Assembly: GCA_017395065.1 (NCBI GenBank)
Contig: JAFPWH010000052.1
Coordinates: forward strand, 35,839-99,838
From: Clostridia bacterium
GTDB taxonomy: Bacteria > Bacillota > Clostridia > Christensenellales > Aristaeellaceae
Reading direction: 5' to 3'
DNA length: 64,000 bases
Below are positions 27,194 to 36,242 of this stretch, piece after piece. Under the pieces are notes generated by a model. The model did not search any database. It was not told the DNA's origin and was given only the letters and a program-made list of their open reading frames with translations. Numbering within the stretch: the first letter of the stretch is position 1; each line of letters starts with the position of its first letter. Made by a program: the position numbers and the translations under genes.

Positions 27194-27964
27194 TCACGGG
27201 CGGCCGGAAAACGCGATCTTTCGCGCAATGTCCTGCATTGCGCGCTCGAACATCGGCACGTCCGTGTCGTTGCCCAGGAAGACCGCGACGAGCGGCCTGT
27301 CCGCAAAGATGATGCCCGCGTCGTGGCTGGTCTCGTCGTCTTCGCCGGTCTTGTGGGCGACCCTTATGCCCGCTTCGTGCAGGAAGAACGGAATTTTGCC
27401 GTTGAGTCGCTGGTTGAGAAGTAAATCCAGCATCTGCTTCGACGCCTCGGGGCTGACCAGCTCTTTCCGGTACAGCAGGCGGAAAAACGCGGCGACGTCC
27501 CGCGCGGTGATCGTGTTCTGAAGTCCCCGTGCGGCGGCTTCGTCGTCGAACATTTTTCGGCGCAGGCGTATGCCCGAAAGGCCGTATTCGTCCAGGGCGG
27601 CGTTCACGGCGTCGATGCCGAGAATGTCGATCATGACGTTCGTGGCGGTGTTGTCGCTCAGGATGATCATGAGCGTTACGAGATCGAGATACGTAACCTC
27701 GAGCCCCGCGTGCAGGTAGGTAAGCGCGCCGCAGGAGGGCACCTTGTCGCCTTCCTTCAGGCGGTAAAGGCTGCCGGGGTCGAGCGAACCGGCTTCAAAG
27801 GCTCGAAAGGCCGCAAGCATCACGCCGAGCTTGATCACACTGGCCGCGACGTGCGAGGAATCCGGATTCTGCACGAGCGTTTCACCGCTGTCAAGGTCTT
27901 CAATCCACAGGCTCAGGTTTCCGGGAATATTTTCAAGTCTTGCAGGAATATCGGCACCGAACAT
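27194..27964 (-). CDS. Class A beta-lactamase-like serine hydrolase, no signal peptide
   Basis: 256 residues from ATG 27964 behind GGAG; the frame is open upstream but overlaps the divergent hydrolase gene. SVIK supplies Ser-x-x-Lys, LSDNTATN the SDN loop and AHKTGE the KTG motif. This matches the beta-lactamase-2/PenP fold. The N-terminus (FGADIPARLEN) is hydrophilic, so no export signal is visible, which is odd for a beta-lactamase; such proteins can be intracellular peptidases or esterases. Divergently arranged with the lysophospholipase-like gene. Confidence 0.85.
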   Translation of the reverse strand: MFGADIPARLENIPGNLSLWIEDLDSGETLVQNPDSSHVAASVIKLGVMLAAFRAFEAGSLDPGSLYRLKEGDKVPSCGALTYLHAGLEVTYLDLVTLMIILSDNTATNVMIDILGIDAVNAALDEYGLSGIRLRRKMFDDEAAARGLQNTITARDVAAFFRLLYRKELVSPEASKQMLDLLLNQRLNGKIPFFLHEAGIRVAHKTGEDDETSHDAGIIFADRPLVAVFLGNDTDVPMFERAMQDIARKIAFSGRP

Positions 27965-28004
27965 AGAATTACTCCTTGTCAAACGTTTTTGCGAGGTGAT
28001 ATTT

Positions 28005-28916
28005 TTGAACGAATACAAATTTACGATCGCTTCCCCCGTCGACAGTCTGCCGCTTGCCTGTTTGCTGGTTGCGCCGGAGGAGGTCAAGGGGCTCGTGCTC
28101 CTTGTGCACGGCCTTGCCGAATACAAGGACAGATATCTGCCCCTTATGCGCTGCCTCGCCGAGGACGGCTTTGCGTGCCTGATCCACGACCGCCGCGGCA
28201 ACGGCGAAAGCATGCGCAAGCCCGGCGATTTCGACTGCACCTACGGCGCGGGCGCAGAGGGCATACTGCGCGACGTGCGCGCGGCGGCCGAGGAGCTCGA
28301 AAGGCGCTATCCCGCCAAAAAGCTTTTTTTGTACGGCCACAGCATCGGCGCGATGATTGCCCTTTGCTATATGAAGCGCTGGGGCAGCGGCGTAAGCGGC
28401 GTGATCCTCGGCAGCATGCCGCAGAACATGAGCGCGCTGGGCGCGGGCAAAGCCTATCTCAAGCTGAAGCGCACGTTCAAGGGCGCTTCCTACCGCGACC
28501 CCGCCGTGCAAAAGCTCATGGCATCGAATTTTGCCATCAAAGGCGAAAGCTCCCCCTTCGCGTGGCTCAACTCCGACCCCGAGCGCGTGAAGCAGTACGA
28601 GGCCGATCCGCTCTGCGGGCAGCTCGGCACCGTGGAAGGGTACCTTGCCCTGATCGACATCATGCAGGACGCCTACGACAAGAAGGGCTGGAGCAAGGTC
28701 AATCCCCTGTGCCCCTTCTTCATCGCCGCGGGGGCGGACGACCCTTGCGCGGGCGGCGAAAGCGGCGCGAGCGACGGCGAAAAATACTTAAAGAGCTTAA
28801 ACCTCGTGCGCGTGGAGCACAAGAGCTATCCCGGCATGCGCCACGAGATCAACAACGAGCCCGGCGCGCCGGCCGTGGTGCACGATTTTCAGAACCGCCT
28901 GATCGCTTGGCTGTAA
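28005..28916 (+). CDS. Alpha/beta hydrolase, monoacylglycerol lipase type
   Basis: 303 residues from TTG 28005, the only start with a ribosome site (GAGGTGAT). Oxyanion and nucleophile motifs: LVHGLAEYKDRY and YGHSIGAMIAL (catalytic Ser), with Asp near AGADDPC and His in PGMRHEINNE. The Hydrolase_4/MGL family cleaves mono-acyl glycerols or lysophospholipids. It has no signal peptide. Followed by an excellent terminator. Confidence 0.9.
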   Translation: MNEYKFTIASPVDSLPLACLLVAPEEVKGLVLLVHGLAEYKDRYLPLMRCLAEDGFACLIHDRRGNGESMRKPGDFDCTYGAGAEGILRDVRAAAEELERRYPAKKLFLYGHSIGAMIALCYMKRWGSGVSGVILGSMPQNMSALGAGKAYLKLKRTFKGASYRDPAVQKLMASNFAIKGESSPFAWLNSDPERVKQYEADPLCGQLGTVEGYLALIDIMQDAYDKKGWSKVNPLCPFFIAAGADDPCAGGESGASDGEKYLKSLNLVRVEHKSYPGMRHEINNEPGAPAVVHDFQNRLIAWL

Positions 28917-28930
28917 AGCCTTTGCGGCAG

Positions 28931-28956
28931 CCGGCGCTTTACCGCGCCGGTTTTTT
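28931..28956 (+). terminator. Strong terminator
   Basis: CCGGCGC-6-GCGCCGG followed by TTTTTTATTT. Confidence 0.95.
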
Positions 28957-29485
28957 ATTTGCTTTCGGACGCACACAGGATCTCGTGCGCGCGTTTCAGG
29001 ATCGGCTGTTCCCTTGCGCAGATGAGAGAGCCCAGGCGCGTCGCTGCGCGTTTGTCGTATTCCTTCAGCGCCTCCTCGTAGGAAAGGCGAAGCGTGGACA
29101 GGTGGAAGACACGCTTTTCGTCCGCCGTCAGGCTGGTCTCACCGAAGGAGCGCGCCCGGCAGAGGAAGTAGTTGTTGATGTTGTGCCGGTGGATCAGGTT
29201 GTAGTAATCGCTGACCACGCCGATCTTGCAGACGATCTCTGCCTGCGCGCCAAGCTCTTCCCTGAGCTCGCGGAGGACCGCTTGCTCCTCGCTCTCCCCT
29301 TTTTCAATGCCGCCGCCCGCGGTCTCGATCAGCGTGCACTTGCCGAAGTCGTCGTCCCGCTCGGCGCGCACGAAGCAATACAGCCCCTCTTCGTCGATCA
29401 CGATCGCCCGGGCGATCTGCCTGTCGTGGTCGGTGTAGGTGAAGGGCCACGCGCCGTCTTTCAGTTCCAGATACAGTTCGTTCAT
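28955..29485 (-). CDS. NUDIX hydrolase
   Basis: 176 residues. The Nudix box reads GGGIEKGESEEQAVLRELREE followed by LGA, a full match to the Mg-binding consensus. It hydrolyses a nucleoside diphosphate linked to another moiety; substrate unknown. The ATG overlaps the cca stop by four bases (ATGA), so the two are cotranscribed. Confidence 0.92.
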   Translation of the reverse strand: MNELYLELKDGAWPFTYTDHDRQIARAIVIDEEGLYCFVRAERDDDFGKCTLIETAGGGIEKGESEEQAVLRELREELGAQAEIVCKIGVVSDYYNLIHRHNINNYFLCRARSFGETSLTADEKRVFHLSTLRLSYEEALKEYDKRAATRLGSLICAREQPILKRAHEILCASESK

Positions 29486-30831
29486 GTTTCTTCCCGTCCG
29501 TCGCCGTTTTTTATGCTTTGGGCAAGGCTGAGCAAGGTCTCCCTGTCGTTTTTTACGCCGCTCAGCGCGACCTCGTTCAAGAGGCGCTTTAACATCTCGC
29601 CTGTGTCTTTCCCGCTTATGCCCACGCTCTTCAAATCGTTTCCGTTCACGGCGAGCTGTGAAATCTTAAGGCAGGCGTTTTCCGAAAGCAGGCGCCGCGC
29701 GATCTTCTCCAGTTCGTCGATATGCGCGGCTTTTTCCGGGATCATTGCGGGATTTTGCGCCATGAGGTCCGCTCGAAAAACGGGCAGGAGCGAAAGGAAG
29801 CCTTCGCTGCCCAGGCGAATCATCTGCTTTTTGACCGCCTTTTCCGTATTCGGGATGCGCAGGTCGTGCTCGCGCACGAGGAAGCACACCTGCCGGAGCG
29901 TCGCGGTGTCACTTTTGAGGCGCAGAAGGCACGTTTCGGCAATCTGCGCGCTTATCAGCTGGTGGAGCTTGAAGTGATCCACGCCGTCCTCGTCCACCGT
30001 GTGCGCGGCAGGCTTTCCGCTGTCGTGAAACAGCATCGCGAGGCGATACGCGGGTTCGGCGGGCGCGAAGGCCACGGTCTTTGCCGTATGCGTCCACACG
30101 TCGTAGGCGTGGTGCGGATTGTTCTGCGCAAAGCCGAGCATCGGCGCAAGCTCCGGCAGGATCGTGAAGACGATTTCGGGAAAGCGCAAAAGGATGCGCT
30201 CGCAGCCCTTGCCGCACAGAAGCTTTTTGAGCTCCGAAAAGATGCGCTCCTCGGACACGTTTTTGAGCGTGGCGCGAAGCGAAAGCGCGGCCTTCGCGGT
30301 TTCCGGCTCGATTTCAAGGTCGTAGGTCGAAGCAAAGCGCAGCGCGCGCAGTATGCGCAGCGCGTCCTCGTCGAAGCGCTTTTGCGCTTCGCCCACGCAG
30401 CGCAGGATACCGTTTTTCAGGTCCTCCCGCCCGCCGAAGAGGTCCACGATCTCCCTGCCGTCGGCGGTCGCCATCGCGTTTACGGTAAAGTCGCGGCGCG
30501 AAAGGTCCTCCCTCAGGTCGTCGACGAAGCGCACGCTGTCCGGCCGGCGGTGGTCCGTGTAGGTGCCGTCCACGCGGTAGGTCGTGATCTCGTAGCCCTC
30601 CTTGCCCAGCATGACGGTGAGCGTGCCGTGCTTGAGCCCCGTTTCGATCAGGCGGCAGCCCTCGAAGCAGCGCTTCATTTCCTCGGGCGAGGCGTTCGTG
30701 GTGATGTCCCAGTCGTTTGGCTGTTTGCCAAGCAGCGCGTCGCGCACGCAGCCGCCCACGGCGTAGCCCTCGAAGCCCTTTTCGTGCAGGCGGGCGATGA
30801 TGGTTTTCACGTTTTCGGGTAAATCGATCAT
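29482..30831 (-). CDS. cca: CCA-adding tRNA nucleotidyltransferase with HD domain
   Basis: 449 residues. Class II nucleotidyltransferase head (GGCVRDALLGKQPNDWDITT with the catalytic Asp pair, then RRDFTVNAMA) and the RNA-binding region RILRALRFAS. A C-terminal HD domain has HNPHHAYDVWTHT and LFHDSGKP. It adds or repairs the 3' CCA of tRNAs. The four tRNAs 200 bases upstream have no encoded CCA, so this enzyme is needed for them. Confidence 0.95.
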   Translation of the reverse strand: MIDLPENVKTIIARLHEKGFEGYAVGGCVRDALLGKQPNDWDITTNASPEEMKRCFEGCRLIETGLKHGTLTVMLGKEGYEITTYRVDGTYTDHRRPDSVRFVDDLREDLSRRDFTVNAMATADGREIVDLFGGREDLKNGILRCVGEAQKRFDEDALRILRALRFASTYDLEIEPETAKAALSLRATLKNVSEERIFSELKKLLCGKGCERILLRFPEIVFTILPELAPMLGFAQNNPHHAYDVWTHTAKTVAFAPAEPAYRLAMLFHDSGKPAAHTVDEDGVDHFKLHQLISAQIAETCLLRLKSDTATLRQVCFLVREHDLRIPNTEKAVKKQMIRLGSEGFLSLLPVFRADLMAQNPAMIPEKAAHIDELEKIARRLLSENACLKISQLAVNGNDLKSVGISGKDTGEMLKRLLNEVALSGVKNDRETLLSLAQSIKNGDGREET

Positions 30832-30952
30832 GCAATTCTCCGTAAAAGTCTGTTTGAAGAGATTTTACCATTTCCCGCCGCGCCGCGCAAGCCGCCCCAA
30901 GCGCACAGAGGCGGTTTTCAGGTAAAATTATTGTCAAATCGCGCAAAGGCTA

Positions 30953-30981
30953 TGGACAGGCGCGCGATTGTGTGGTATACT
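30953..30981 (+). promoter_or_regulatory. Promoter of the tRNA cluster
   Basis: TGGACA-N17-TATACT with TGg before the -10 (extended). It lies 40 bases ahead of the first tRNA. Confidence 0.75.
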
Positions 30982-31021
30982 CTTTACTTGTCAGCGGGGA
31001 ATTCGCTTTCCGGCAGCATTT

Positions 31022-31095
<74 letters not shown>

Positions 31096-31101
31096 CTGTA
31101 T

Positions 31102-31176
31102 GGTGGATGTAGCTCAGTTGGTTAGAGTGCCAGGTTGTGGCCCTGGAGGTCGTGGGTTCGAGACCCACCATTCACC
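31102..31176 (+). tRNA. tRNA-His (anticodon GTG)
   Basis: Anticodon loop TTGTGGC between CCAGG and CCTGG. An extra 5' G (G-1) faces discriminator C, the His identity pair. T loop TTCGAGA. No encoded CCA. Confidence 0.95.
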
Positions 31177-31191
31177 CTTTTCTTCAGATGC

Positions 31192-31264
31192 TGGGGTGTA
31201 GCCAAGCGGTTAAGGCACGGGGCTTTGACTCCCGGATTCGCTGGTTCGAGCCCAGCCACCCCAG
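31192..31264 (+). tRNA. tRNA-Gln (anticodon TTG)
   Basis: Acceptor TGGGGTG with CACCCCA, anticodon loop CTTTGAC, T arm CTGG-TTCGAGC-CCAG. Discriminator G, no encoded CCA. Confidence 0.95.
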
Positions 31265-31276
31265 ACGTTTTTATGC

Positions 31277-31349
31277 GATTCATTAGCTCAGTAGGTAGAG
31301 CACCTGACTTTTAATCAGGGTGTCCGGGGTTCGAATCCCCGATGAGTCA
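31277..31349 (+). tRNA. tRNA-Lys (anticodon TTT)
   Basis: Acceptor GATTCAT with ATGAGTC, anticodon loop CTTTTAA, T arm CGGGG-TTCGAAT-CCCCG. Discriminator A, no encoded CCA. Last gene of the cluster and the border of the low-GC McrBC segment. Confidence 0.95.
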
Positions 31350-31351
31350 TC

Positions 31352-31384
31352 AAACCCGAAACCATTGCGGTTTCGGGTTTTTTA
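31352..31384 (+). terminator. Terminator of the tRNA cluster
   Basis: AAACCCGAAACC-5-GGTTTCGGGTTTTTT hairpin directly after tRNA-Lys. Confidence 0.95.
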
Positions 31385-31501
31385 CGTCCTTTTGCGCCTG
31401 ATTCTCAAAAGCCGAGACATCCCTGATTTCACAGAAGATTTATAGGAGAGAAGTCGGAATCAAAAAGCGAGATGACACGTTCTAAACTCTCAAACGCTTG
31501 A

Positions 31502-32575
31502 TCAGGATACCCGCCTAATACTGTCTCCAAAGCTCTTCACAACTATATTATCCAGCGCAGAGGCGATTTCAGGGAATGAACGATTCAAATCAAGCGACCT
31601 GACCTCAATCATATTTCCGCCCATTGCTACAGAAAGAAACGGCTCTGCCTCTTCAGTTGTCCTTGCATACAGAAGAAGGCCGCTGACTTTGTGGCTCCCT
31701 GTCTTATCTTCGTTTTTAACGTATGTATATATCTGGTAGAGGTTGGCATTGTGCAGTATCTGCTTATCCCTATAGTTTGAAAGCGAGTGCCGGTAATACT
31801 TTGCGTCTATTATTTTCGTCAATCCATTATGGCGCAGCGTAATATCCGAATGCATTCCGGGCAGAAGTCTTATCATAAACGGATCTGTATCTGCCGGTAT
31901 ATCCCATTTTATGGCTTTATCCGAAGCGTGAAGCATAGGAAAATGCTGCCGGTAATATTCAAGAATAAACTTTTCATACAATCGTGGTAAGCCTTCTTCG
32001 TCAAACATGGAGAAGTTTGTTCTCCCCGTTGATGTTGAAGGCAACAGGCTCTGCCACACCATATAACAGATATTCATTAACATCTCATAGCTTCTGTTAT
32101 TGCGGTGATACTGGAGTCGACCCCATTGCACTGTTGACAAATCAATATCAGAGACTGTTGAAAAATAAGGAAAGACTTTTCGTAATTCACTCTTTTGGTT
32201 CAGTTCCACGTCCGGGCATTTAATCAAGCACTGGCATGTTGCTTTCAGTATCTGATTGAGCAAATTGTCTGGAGAAAACTCATCATGAGTGCATTCTACT
32301 TCCCTGATTCTCTTGACCTGAAGCAGTTTCGTTTCATAAAGATCAATTTTGCCGCGTACAGTTTTTGAATGTTCGGAAATGCTGGCATAACTGCGATACA
32401 AGCCTTGCTTTAGTTGTTGACTGATACCGCGCGCTAAAATCGCAGCAAGCATATCCTGTACATGTAAAAACTCTTCAGTTTCTATTTTCTGATAGTTTTT
32501 TTGCCTCAGTATCTTGAAGGCGTAGCAAAGCATATGGAATATGTTCCGTATCAGAATGGCTGATGTATCAGTCAT
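31502..32575 (-). CDS. mcrC: McrC, nuclease subunit of a modification-dependent restriction system
   Basis: 357 residues from ATG 32575, which overlaps the mcrB stop by eight bases and has GGAGGG upstream. N-terminal McrBC-type body (IRNIFHMLCYAFKIL), then a PD-(D/E)xK nuclease centre: SDITLRHNGLTKIIDAKYYR, with D and the DAK triad. McrC docks on the McrB hexamer and cuts DNA carrying modified cytosines. A+T-rich composition, unlike the flanking genes, suggests transfer. It is the last gene on this strand before the convergent tRNA cluster. Confidence 0.9.
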   Translation of the reverse strand: MTDTSAILIRNIFHMLCYAFKILRQKNYQKIETEEFLHVQDMLAAILARGISQQLKQGLYRSYASISEHSKTVRGKIDLYETKLLQVKRIREVECTHDEFSPDNLLNQILKATCQCLIKCPDVELNQKSELRKVFPYFSTVSDIDLSTVQWGRLQYHRNNRSYEMLMNICYMVWQSLLPSTSTGRTNFSMFDEEGLPRLYEKFILEYYRQHFPMLHASDKAIKWDIPADTDPFMIRLLPGMHSDITLRHNGLTKIIDAKYYRHSLSNYRDKQILHNANLYQIYTYVKNEDKTGSHKVSGLLLYARTTEEAEPFLSVAMGGNMIEVRSLDLNRSFPEIASALDNIVVKSFGDSIRRVS

Positions 32576-34631
32576 TAAACACACCCTCCAACTTTCCTTC
32601 CCACGCTTCATATCTTTCGGCATCATCAAACCAGTATTCCTTCAGCGTCGGCAGAATATCATATTTGACAACAGAATGCAGCCAATCCTCGGAGTATTGT
32701 TCACCTGCCCGCAAGCAAAAATAGCTGTGCCCAATTCGGAATCCCGGCCCCAATGCAGGATCATCTTTTATGTCTTTGTTGAGGATGACTAATTGCTCAA
32801 CAAGAGATTTGAAAATTTCGTCATGGATATTCTGTTCACAATAATTCTCAAATCCTTTTGAGGCAAAGCCCGGCTTCATTTCAAAGAAGCCAAAGCGTCT
32901 CCGAAGCGCATAGTCAATCAAAGCAAGGCTTCGGTCAGCCGTATTCATCATGCCGATCAAATATAGATTTCGTGGCACAGAGAAAGGCTGATGGTTATAG
33001 GCCAGCAGTGTTTCCTCTCCGCGATAATCAGCTTCTATCAGTTGCAACAGCTCACCGAAAATCTTACTCATGTTGCCACGGTTTATCTCATCAATGATGA
33101 AGAAATAATCCCTTGACGGATCACTACGTGCTTTGTCGCAGAAGTTATAGAATATGCCTGTTTGGAGCGAGAAGTCTGCTCCATCCGGCTTATAGCCCAT
33201 TATGAAGTCTTCATAAGAATAGTTTTGGTGGAACTGAACAAAAGCAACACGGTTTGTGTCTTTGCATCCCATCGATAAGTAAGCGAGACGTTTTGCTGTG
33301 AATGTCTTGCCAACGCCGGGGGCGCCTTGAAGAATGATGTTTTTTTTGCGTTTGAGAAGTCCAATCAGTTGATTCAAATCCTCACTGGACATGAATACTT
33401 CAGCCAAGAAATCTTCCTGACCATATGGTTCATAAGAGGTTTTTTCCGCCAGATGGTTTTCCTCTGACGCTTCAGGCAACGAATCGTGATTCTCTTTTAC
33501 TTTAGGCCAAAGGTAACGCTCAATGTGAAACTCGGTAAGTGCATCATATAATTCCGATCTGAGTTTCCAAAGAAACGTTCCGGGTGTACTGGAATCAGCA
33601 GCCTTTCCTTGGAAAAGAATAGGCCAATACCTCTCTTTGCCATTTTCACGTATTGATAATGGGCACTTTGTTTCTTTATAAATCCTCTTTGCAAGATTTG
33701 TACAATATCCACTTATTGAATAAGGTGATTTTTCAAATGTCTTGCCTATTTGAGAGCATGTTGCCTGTCCGCCGGCATCATAAAAAGCAGCTAATGTGCC
33801 ACCCCAAACCGGACCGATGATTTCAGGATTGTTTAGAAGCATCAGCCAATCTTCTTTGGAAATCCCCGGTGAGTACTCTTCCAAGGTGGGTCTCCAGCCC
33901 TCATCGTTTAAGAGCGGATCATTTTCGTCAAAATCTGTGTCGTCATCTTTGCTGAGGTAATAACGATTGGCACAGAATATAAAATCTGAAGTCAGGGTTT
34001 TGTATTGTGGATCAGGATAGCAATCGCCGGTCAAAAGATTCGTTATAGTCTCAATGATAAGCTTATTGTTCGATATCTGAGCACAAATCTCGTTACATAA
34101 ATTATAATAGCCTACTAAGGCATCAGCAGAAGAAGACTTTTGGGGGATATAATCGGATTCCAGCGCAATTGCTACCGGTCTGATTTCACTATATTTATAC
34201 AAATAGTATTTGTCAGGGTAACGTAGCCACAGATACACACTTATTGCATGCAAATCCTGAAAATGGTTTTTCCAATCAGTATCATTATGATTTAATTTCC
34301 TGTCCTCTGCGTAGGAAACAAAACGCTCAACACGTTCTGTCAAGGGTCTCGTTTCATCGTATAGTATGCGAAAAGTTTCGCGCAAACCATCTGTATCATC
34401 TTTTGCAAAACCTAAGATCATGCGTTTGGCAAAATAAAACCCGGATGCAAGCAGGTTATATGTTTTTGCGAGTGCTTTCTCAAGCATTAGGACAAAGTCG
34501 GCAGCATCAATGTCCCAGTACTTTTGAAAGTTCTGGATTGCCCGCCATTTATAGCCTTCTCCTTTCCAATACTCCGGAAGGTATTTCACATATGCTTCTT
34601 CCATGGCCTTCATTTTTGCAAGGTTAATCAT
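32568..34631 (-). CDS. mcrB: McrB, GTP-dependent AAA+ subunit
   Basis: 687 residues. The C-terminal half is the McrB AAA+ motor: Walker A GAPGVGKTFTAKRLA, FHQNYSYEDFIMGYKP, Walker B FFIIDEINRGN, and the GTPase signature MNTADRSLALIDYALRRRF. The N-terminal 350 residues (WKGEGYKWRAIQNFQKYWD..FAKRMILGF) differ from the E. coli DUF3578 methylcytosine reader, so the DNA-recognition specificity may be different. ATG 34631 is used; Met at 34613 is an alternative. A+T-rich. No separate promoter is clear; transcription may enter from the upstream serine hydrolase. Confidence 0.9.
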   Translation of the reverse strand: MINLAKMKAMEEAYVKYLPEYWKGEGYKWRAIQNFQKYWDIDAADFVLMLEKALAKTYNLLASGFYFAKRMILGFAKDDTDGLRETFRILYDETRPLTERVERFVSYAEDRKLNHNDTDWKNHFQDLHAISVYLWLRYPDKYYLYKYSEIRPVAIALESDYIPQKSSSADALVGYYNLCNEICAQISNNKLIIETITNLLTGDCYPDPQYKTLTSDFIFCANRYYLSKDDDTDFDENDPLLNDEGWRPTLEEYSPGISKEDWLMLLNNPEIIGPVWGGTLAAFYDAGGQATCSQIGKTFEKSPYSISGYCTNLAKRIYKETKCPLSIRENGKERYWPILFQGKAADSSTPGTFLWKLRSELYDALTEFHIERYLWPKVKENHDSLPEASEENHLAEKTSYEPYGQEDFLAEVFMSSEDLNQLIGLLKRKKNIILQGAPGVGKTFTAKRLAYLSMGCKDTNRVAFVQFHQNYSYEDFIMGYKPDGADFSLQTGIFYNFCDKARSDPSRDYFFIIDEINRGNMSKIFGELLQLIEADYRGEETLLAYNHQPFSVPRNLYLIGMMNTADRSLALIDYALRRRFGFFEMKPGFASKGFENYCEQNIHDEIFKSLVEQLVILNKDIKDDPALGPGFRIGHSYFCLRAGEQYSEDWLHSVVKYDILPTLKEYWFDDAERYEAWEGKLEGVFND

Positions 34632-34689
34632 CAGAGTGCCTCCATATTCAAAATCGCGTCACCTTTATAGTTCTCGCCGATAGATACAA

Positions 34690-36090
34690 TCATAATTTAT
34701 ACCCGATGACCTCCGCGCTCTCCCCTTCCGGGCCGACGTTCCTGCGACCGGTAATGCTCAGGCCGTGGGGCAGGAAGGTAAGGGTCAGCAGGGTTTCGAA
34801 GGGCGTGCGGGTGTGGCAGACGTGAAGAAGGAGTTTGCCCTCACTGCGGGCGGCGCGCACGGCGATTTTGGAAAAGAGATTTTGGGCGTTCTCCTCTTCC
34901 CCGCCGCTCAAGTCGGCGTGCTGCCAGACATCCCTGCAGAGCGGTATTTCGGTTTTCAGGCCGCCCAGCGAGAAGAAAAGGCGCTGCCCGTCCGCCCGGA
35001 CGCCGTCCAGCATCAGATACTCGTTTTTCGCGAGGCGGTATTCGCCGCTCCATTCGGCTTTCAGAACGGGATCGGAAGCATCCTGCCCTTCGTCCTCCCA
35101 GAAGGCGTTGGTCTTGGTGACGATAAGCTGCTCGCCGTCCCCGGCGGGCGCGTCCACGGCGGGCAGTATGTTGTCCCAGACGGACTGCATGACCGCGCCC
35201 ATGTCCCTGACGCCGCTGTTGATCGCGATGACCATGTCCTGTTTGGGGCAGACGATGCAGTACTGGCCGAACGCGCCGTCGCCGCGGAAGACGCCCTCCG
35301 GCCTGCACATCCAGAACTGGTAGCCGTAGCCCTGGCCCCAGTCGCCGTTTCCGCCGCTTGGAGAATTGTCCGACCAGGGGGTCTGCGCGTCGCTTATCCA
35401 CTGTTCGTTCAGCAGCTGCACACCGTTCCACCTGCCCTTTTGCAGGTAGAACTGCCCGAGCTTTGCGATGTCCGAAACGCGCACATTCAGGCCGTAGCCG
35501 CCGGTCGCGACGCCGCTTGGGGATTCCTCCGTCCAGATGTCGGGGCTCATCCCGAGCGGAACGAACAGCTTTTCCTTCAGGTATTCCGTGAGCTTCCTGC
35601 CCGTGGCCTTCTGAACGATCGCCGAGAGCATGAACGTGCCGTAGGTGTTGTACATGAAGTGCGTGCCGGGTTCGAAATCGACGTAGCTGCGCACGAACTC
35701 CTTTTCCCATTCATCCGTCAGATGCCTGGGCTCGACCTTATGGCCGGTGTTCATCGTGAGCAGGTTTTTTACCGTTACCTTGCGCATGTTTTCGCAGGGC
35801 GCGTTCGTGAGCAGTTCGGGGAAGAAATCCACGAGCCTGTCTGTCGTTTTCAAAAGTCCGTCCTGCACGGCAAAGCCCACCGCCGTCGAGGTGAACGATT
35901 TGCTGAGGGAAAACAGCATGTGGCGGTTGTCCTTGCTCCAGGGCTCGAACGAGCTTTCGAACAGCACCTTGCCGTGGCGCAAAATCATCATCGCGTGCAT
36001 GTGCAGACGCTTTTGCTTCATTTCGTCCAAAAAGCGCACGATTCCCGCGCTGCTTACATTGACGTCTTCGGGAGAACAATATTCGAACAT
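34690..36090 (-). CDS. Class C beta-lactamase-type serine hydrolase
   Basis: 466 residues from ATG 36090 (GGGGAAT upstream); the open frame beyond runs into the fba region and is ignored. Nucleophile FSLSKSFTS (Ser-x-x-Lys), MYNTYGT as the Tyr-x-Asn motif and the C-terminal beta domain are those of the beta-lactamase/DD-peptidase family (PF00144). No signal peptide, so probably a cytoplasmic esterase or peptidase. The last base pairs of its stop overlap a 20-codon frame leading into mcrB, marking the island edge. Confidence 0.88.
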   Translation of the reverse strand: MFEYCSPEDVNVSSAGIVRFLDEMKQKRLHMHAMMILRHGKVLFESSFEPWSKDNRHMLFSLSKSFTSTAVGFAVQDGLLKTTDRLVDFFPELLTNAPCENMRKVTVKNLLTMNTGHKVEPRHLTDEWEKEFVRSYVDFEPGTHFMYNTYGTFMLSAIVQKATGRKLTEYLKEKLFVPLGMSPDIWTEESPSGVATGGYGLNVRVSDIAKLGQFYLQKGRWNGVQLLNEQWISDAQTPWSDNSPSGGNGDWGQGYGYQFWMCRPEGVFRGDGAFGQYCIVCPKQDMVIAINSGVRDMGAVMQSVWDNILPAVDAPAGDGEQLIVTKTNAFWEDEGQDASDPVLKAEWSGEYRLAKNEYLMLDGVRADGQRLFFSLGGLKTEIPLCRDVWQHADLSGGEEENAQNLFSKIAVRAARSEGKLLLHVCHTRTPFETLLTLTFLPHGLSITGRRNVGPEGESAEVIGYKL

Positions 36091-36189
36091 GGCGATTCCC
36101 CGCTTTCTTTTTTTTGCATTATAACACGTTTTTTGCCCACACGCAAGCGCAAAAGCCCCGAGTTCAGAAGGAGCAGAAGGAAGCGAAAA

Positions 36190-36223
36190 AATACACCGAA
36201 GAGCGTTTCTCCGGTGTATTTTT
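36190..36223. terminator. Terminator after fba
   Basis: AATACACCG-13-CGGTGTATT with A/T tails on both sides; on the minus strand GGTGTATTTTTTCGC follows. It stands between fba and the serine hydrolase, both on the minus strand. Confidence 0.8.
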
Positions 36224-36242
36224 GGTTGTGACCTGTGACGGC

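Noticed and set aside
27710..29977. 755-codon open frame on the + strand
   Set aside because: Crosses three real genes on both strands and a strong terminator; no recognisable domain.
31385..34690. Attachment-site duplication around mcrBC
   Set aside because: I compared the tRNA-Lys 3' end with the far junction and saw no repeat; no integrase is present.
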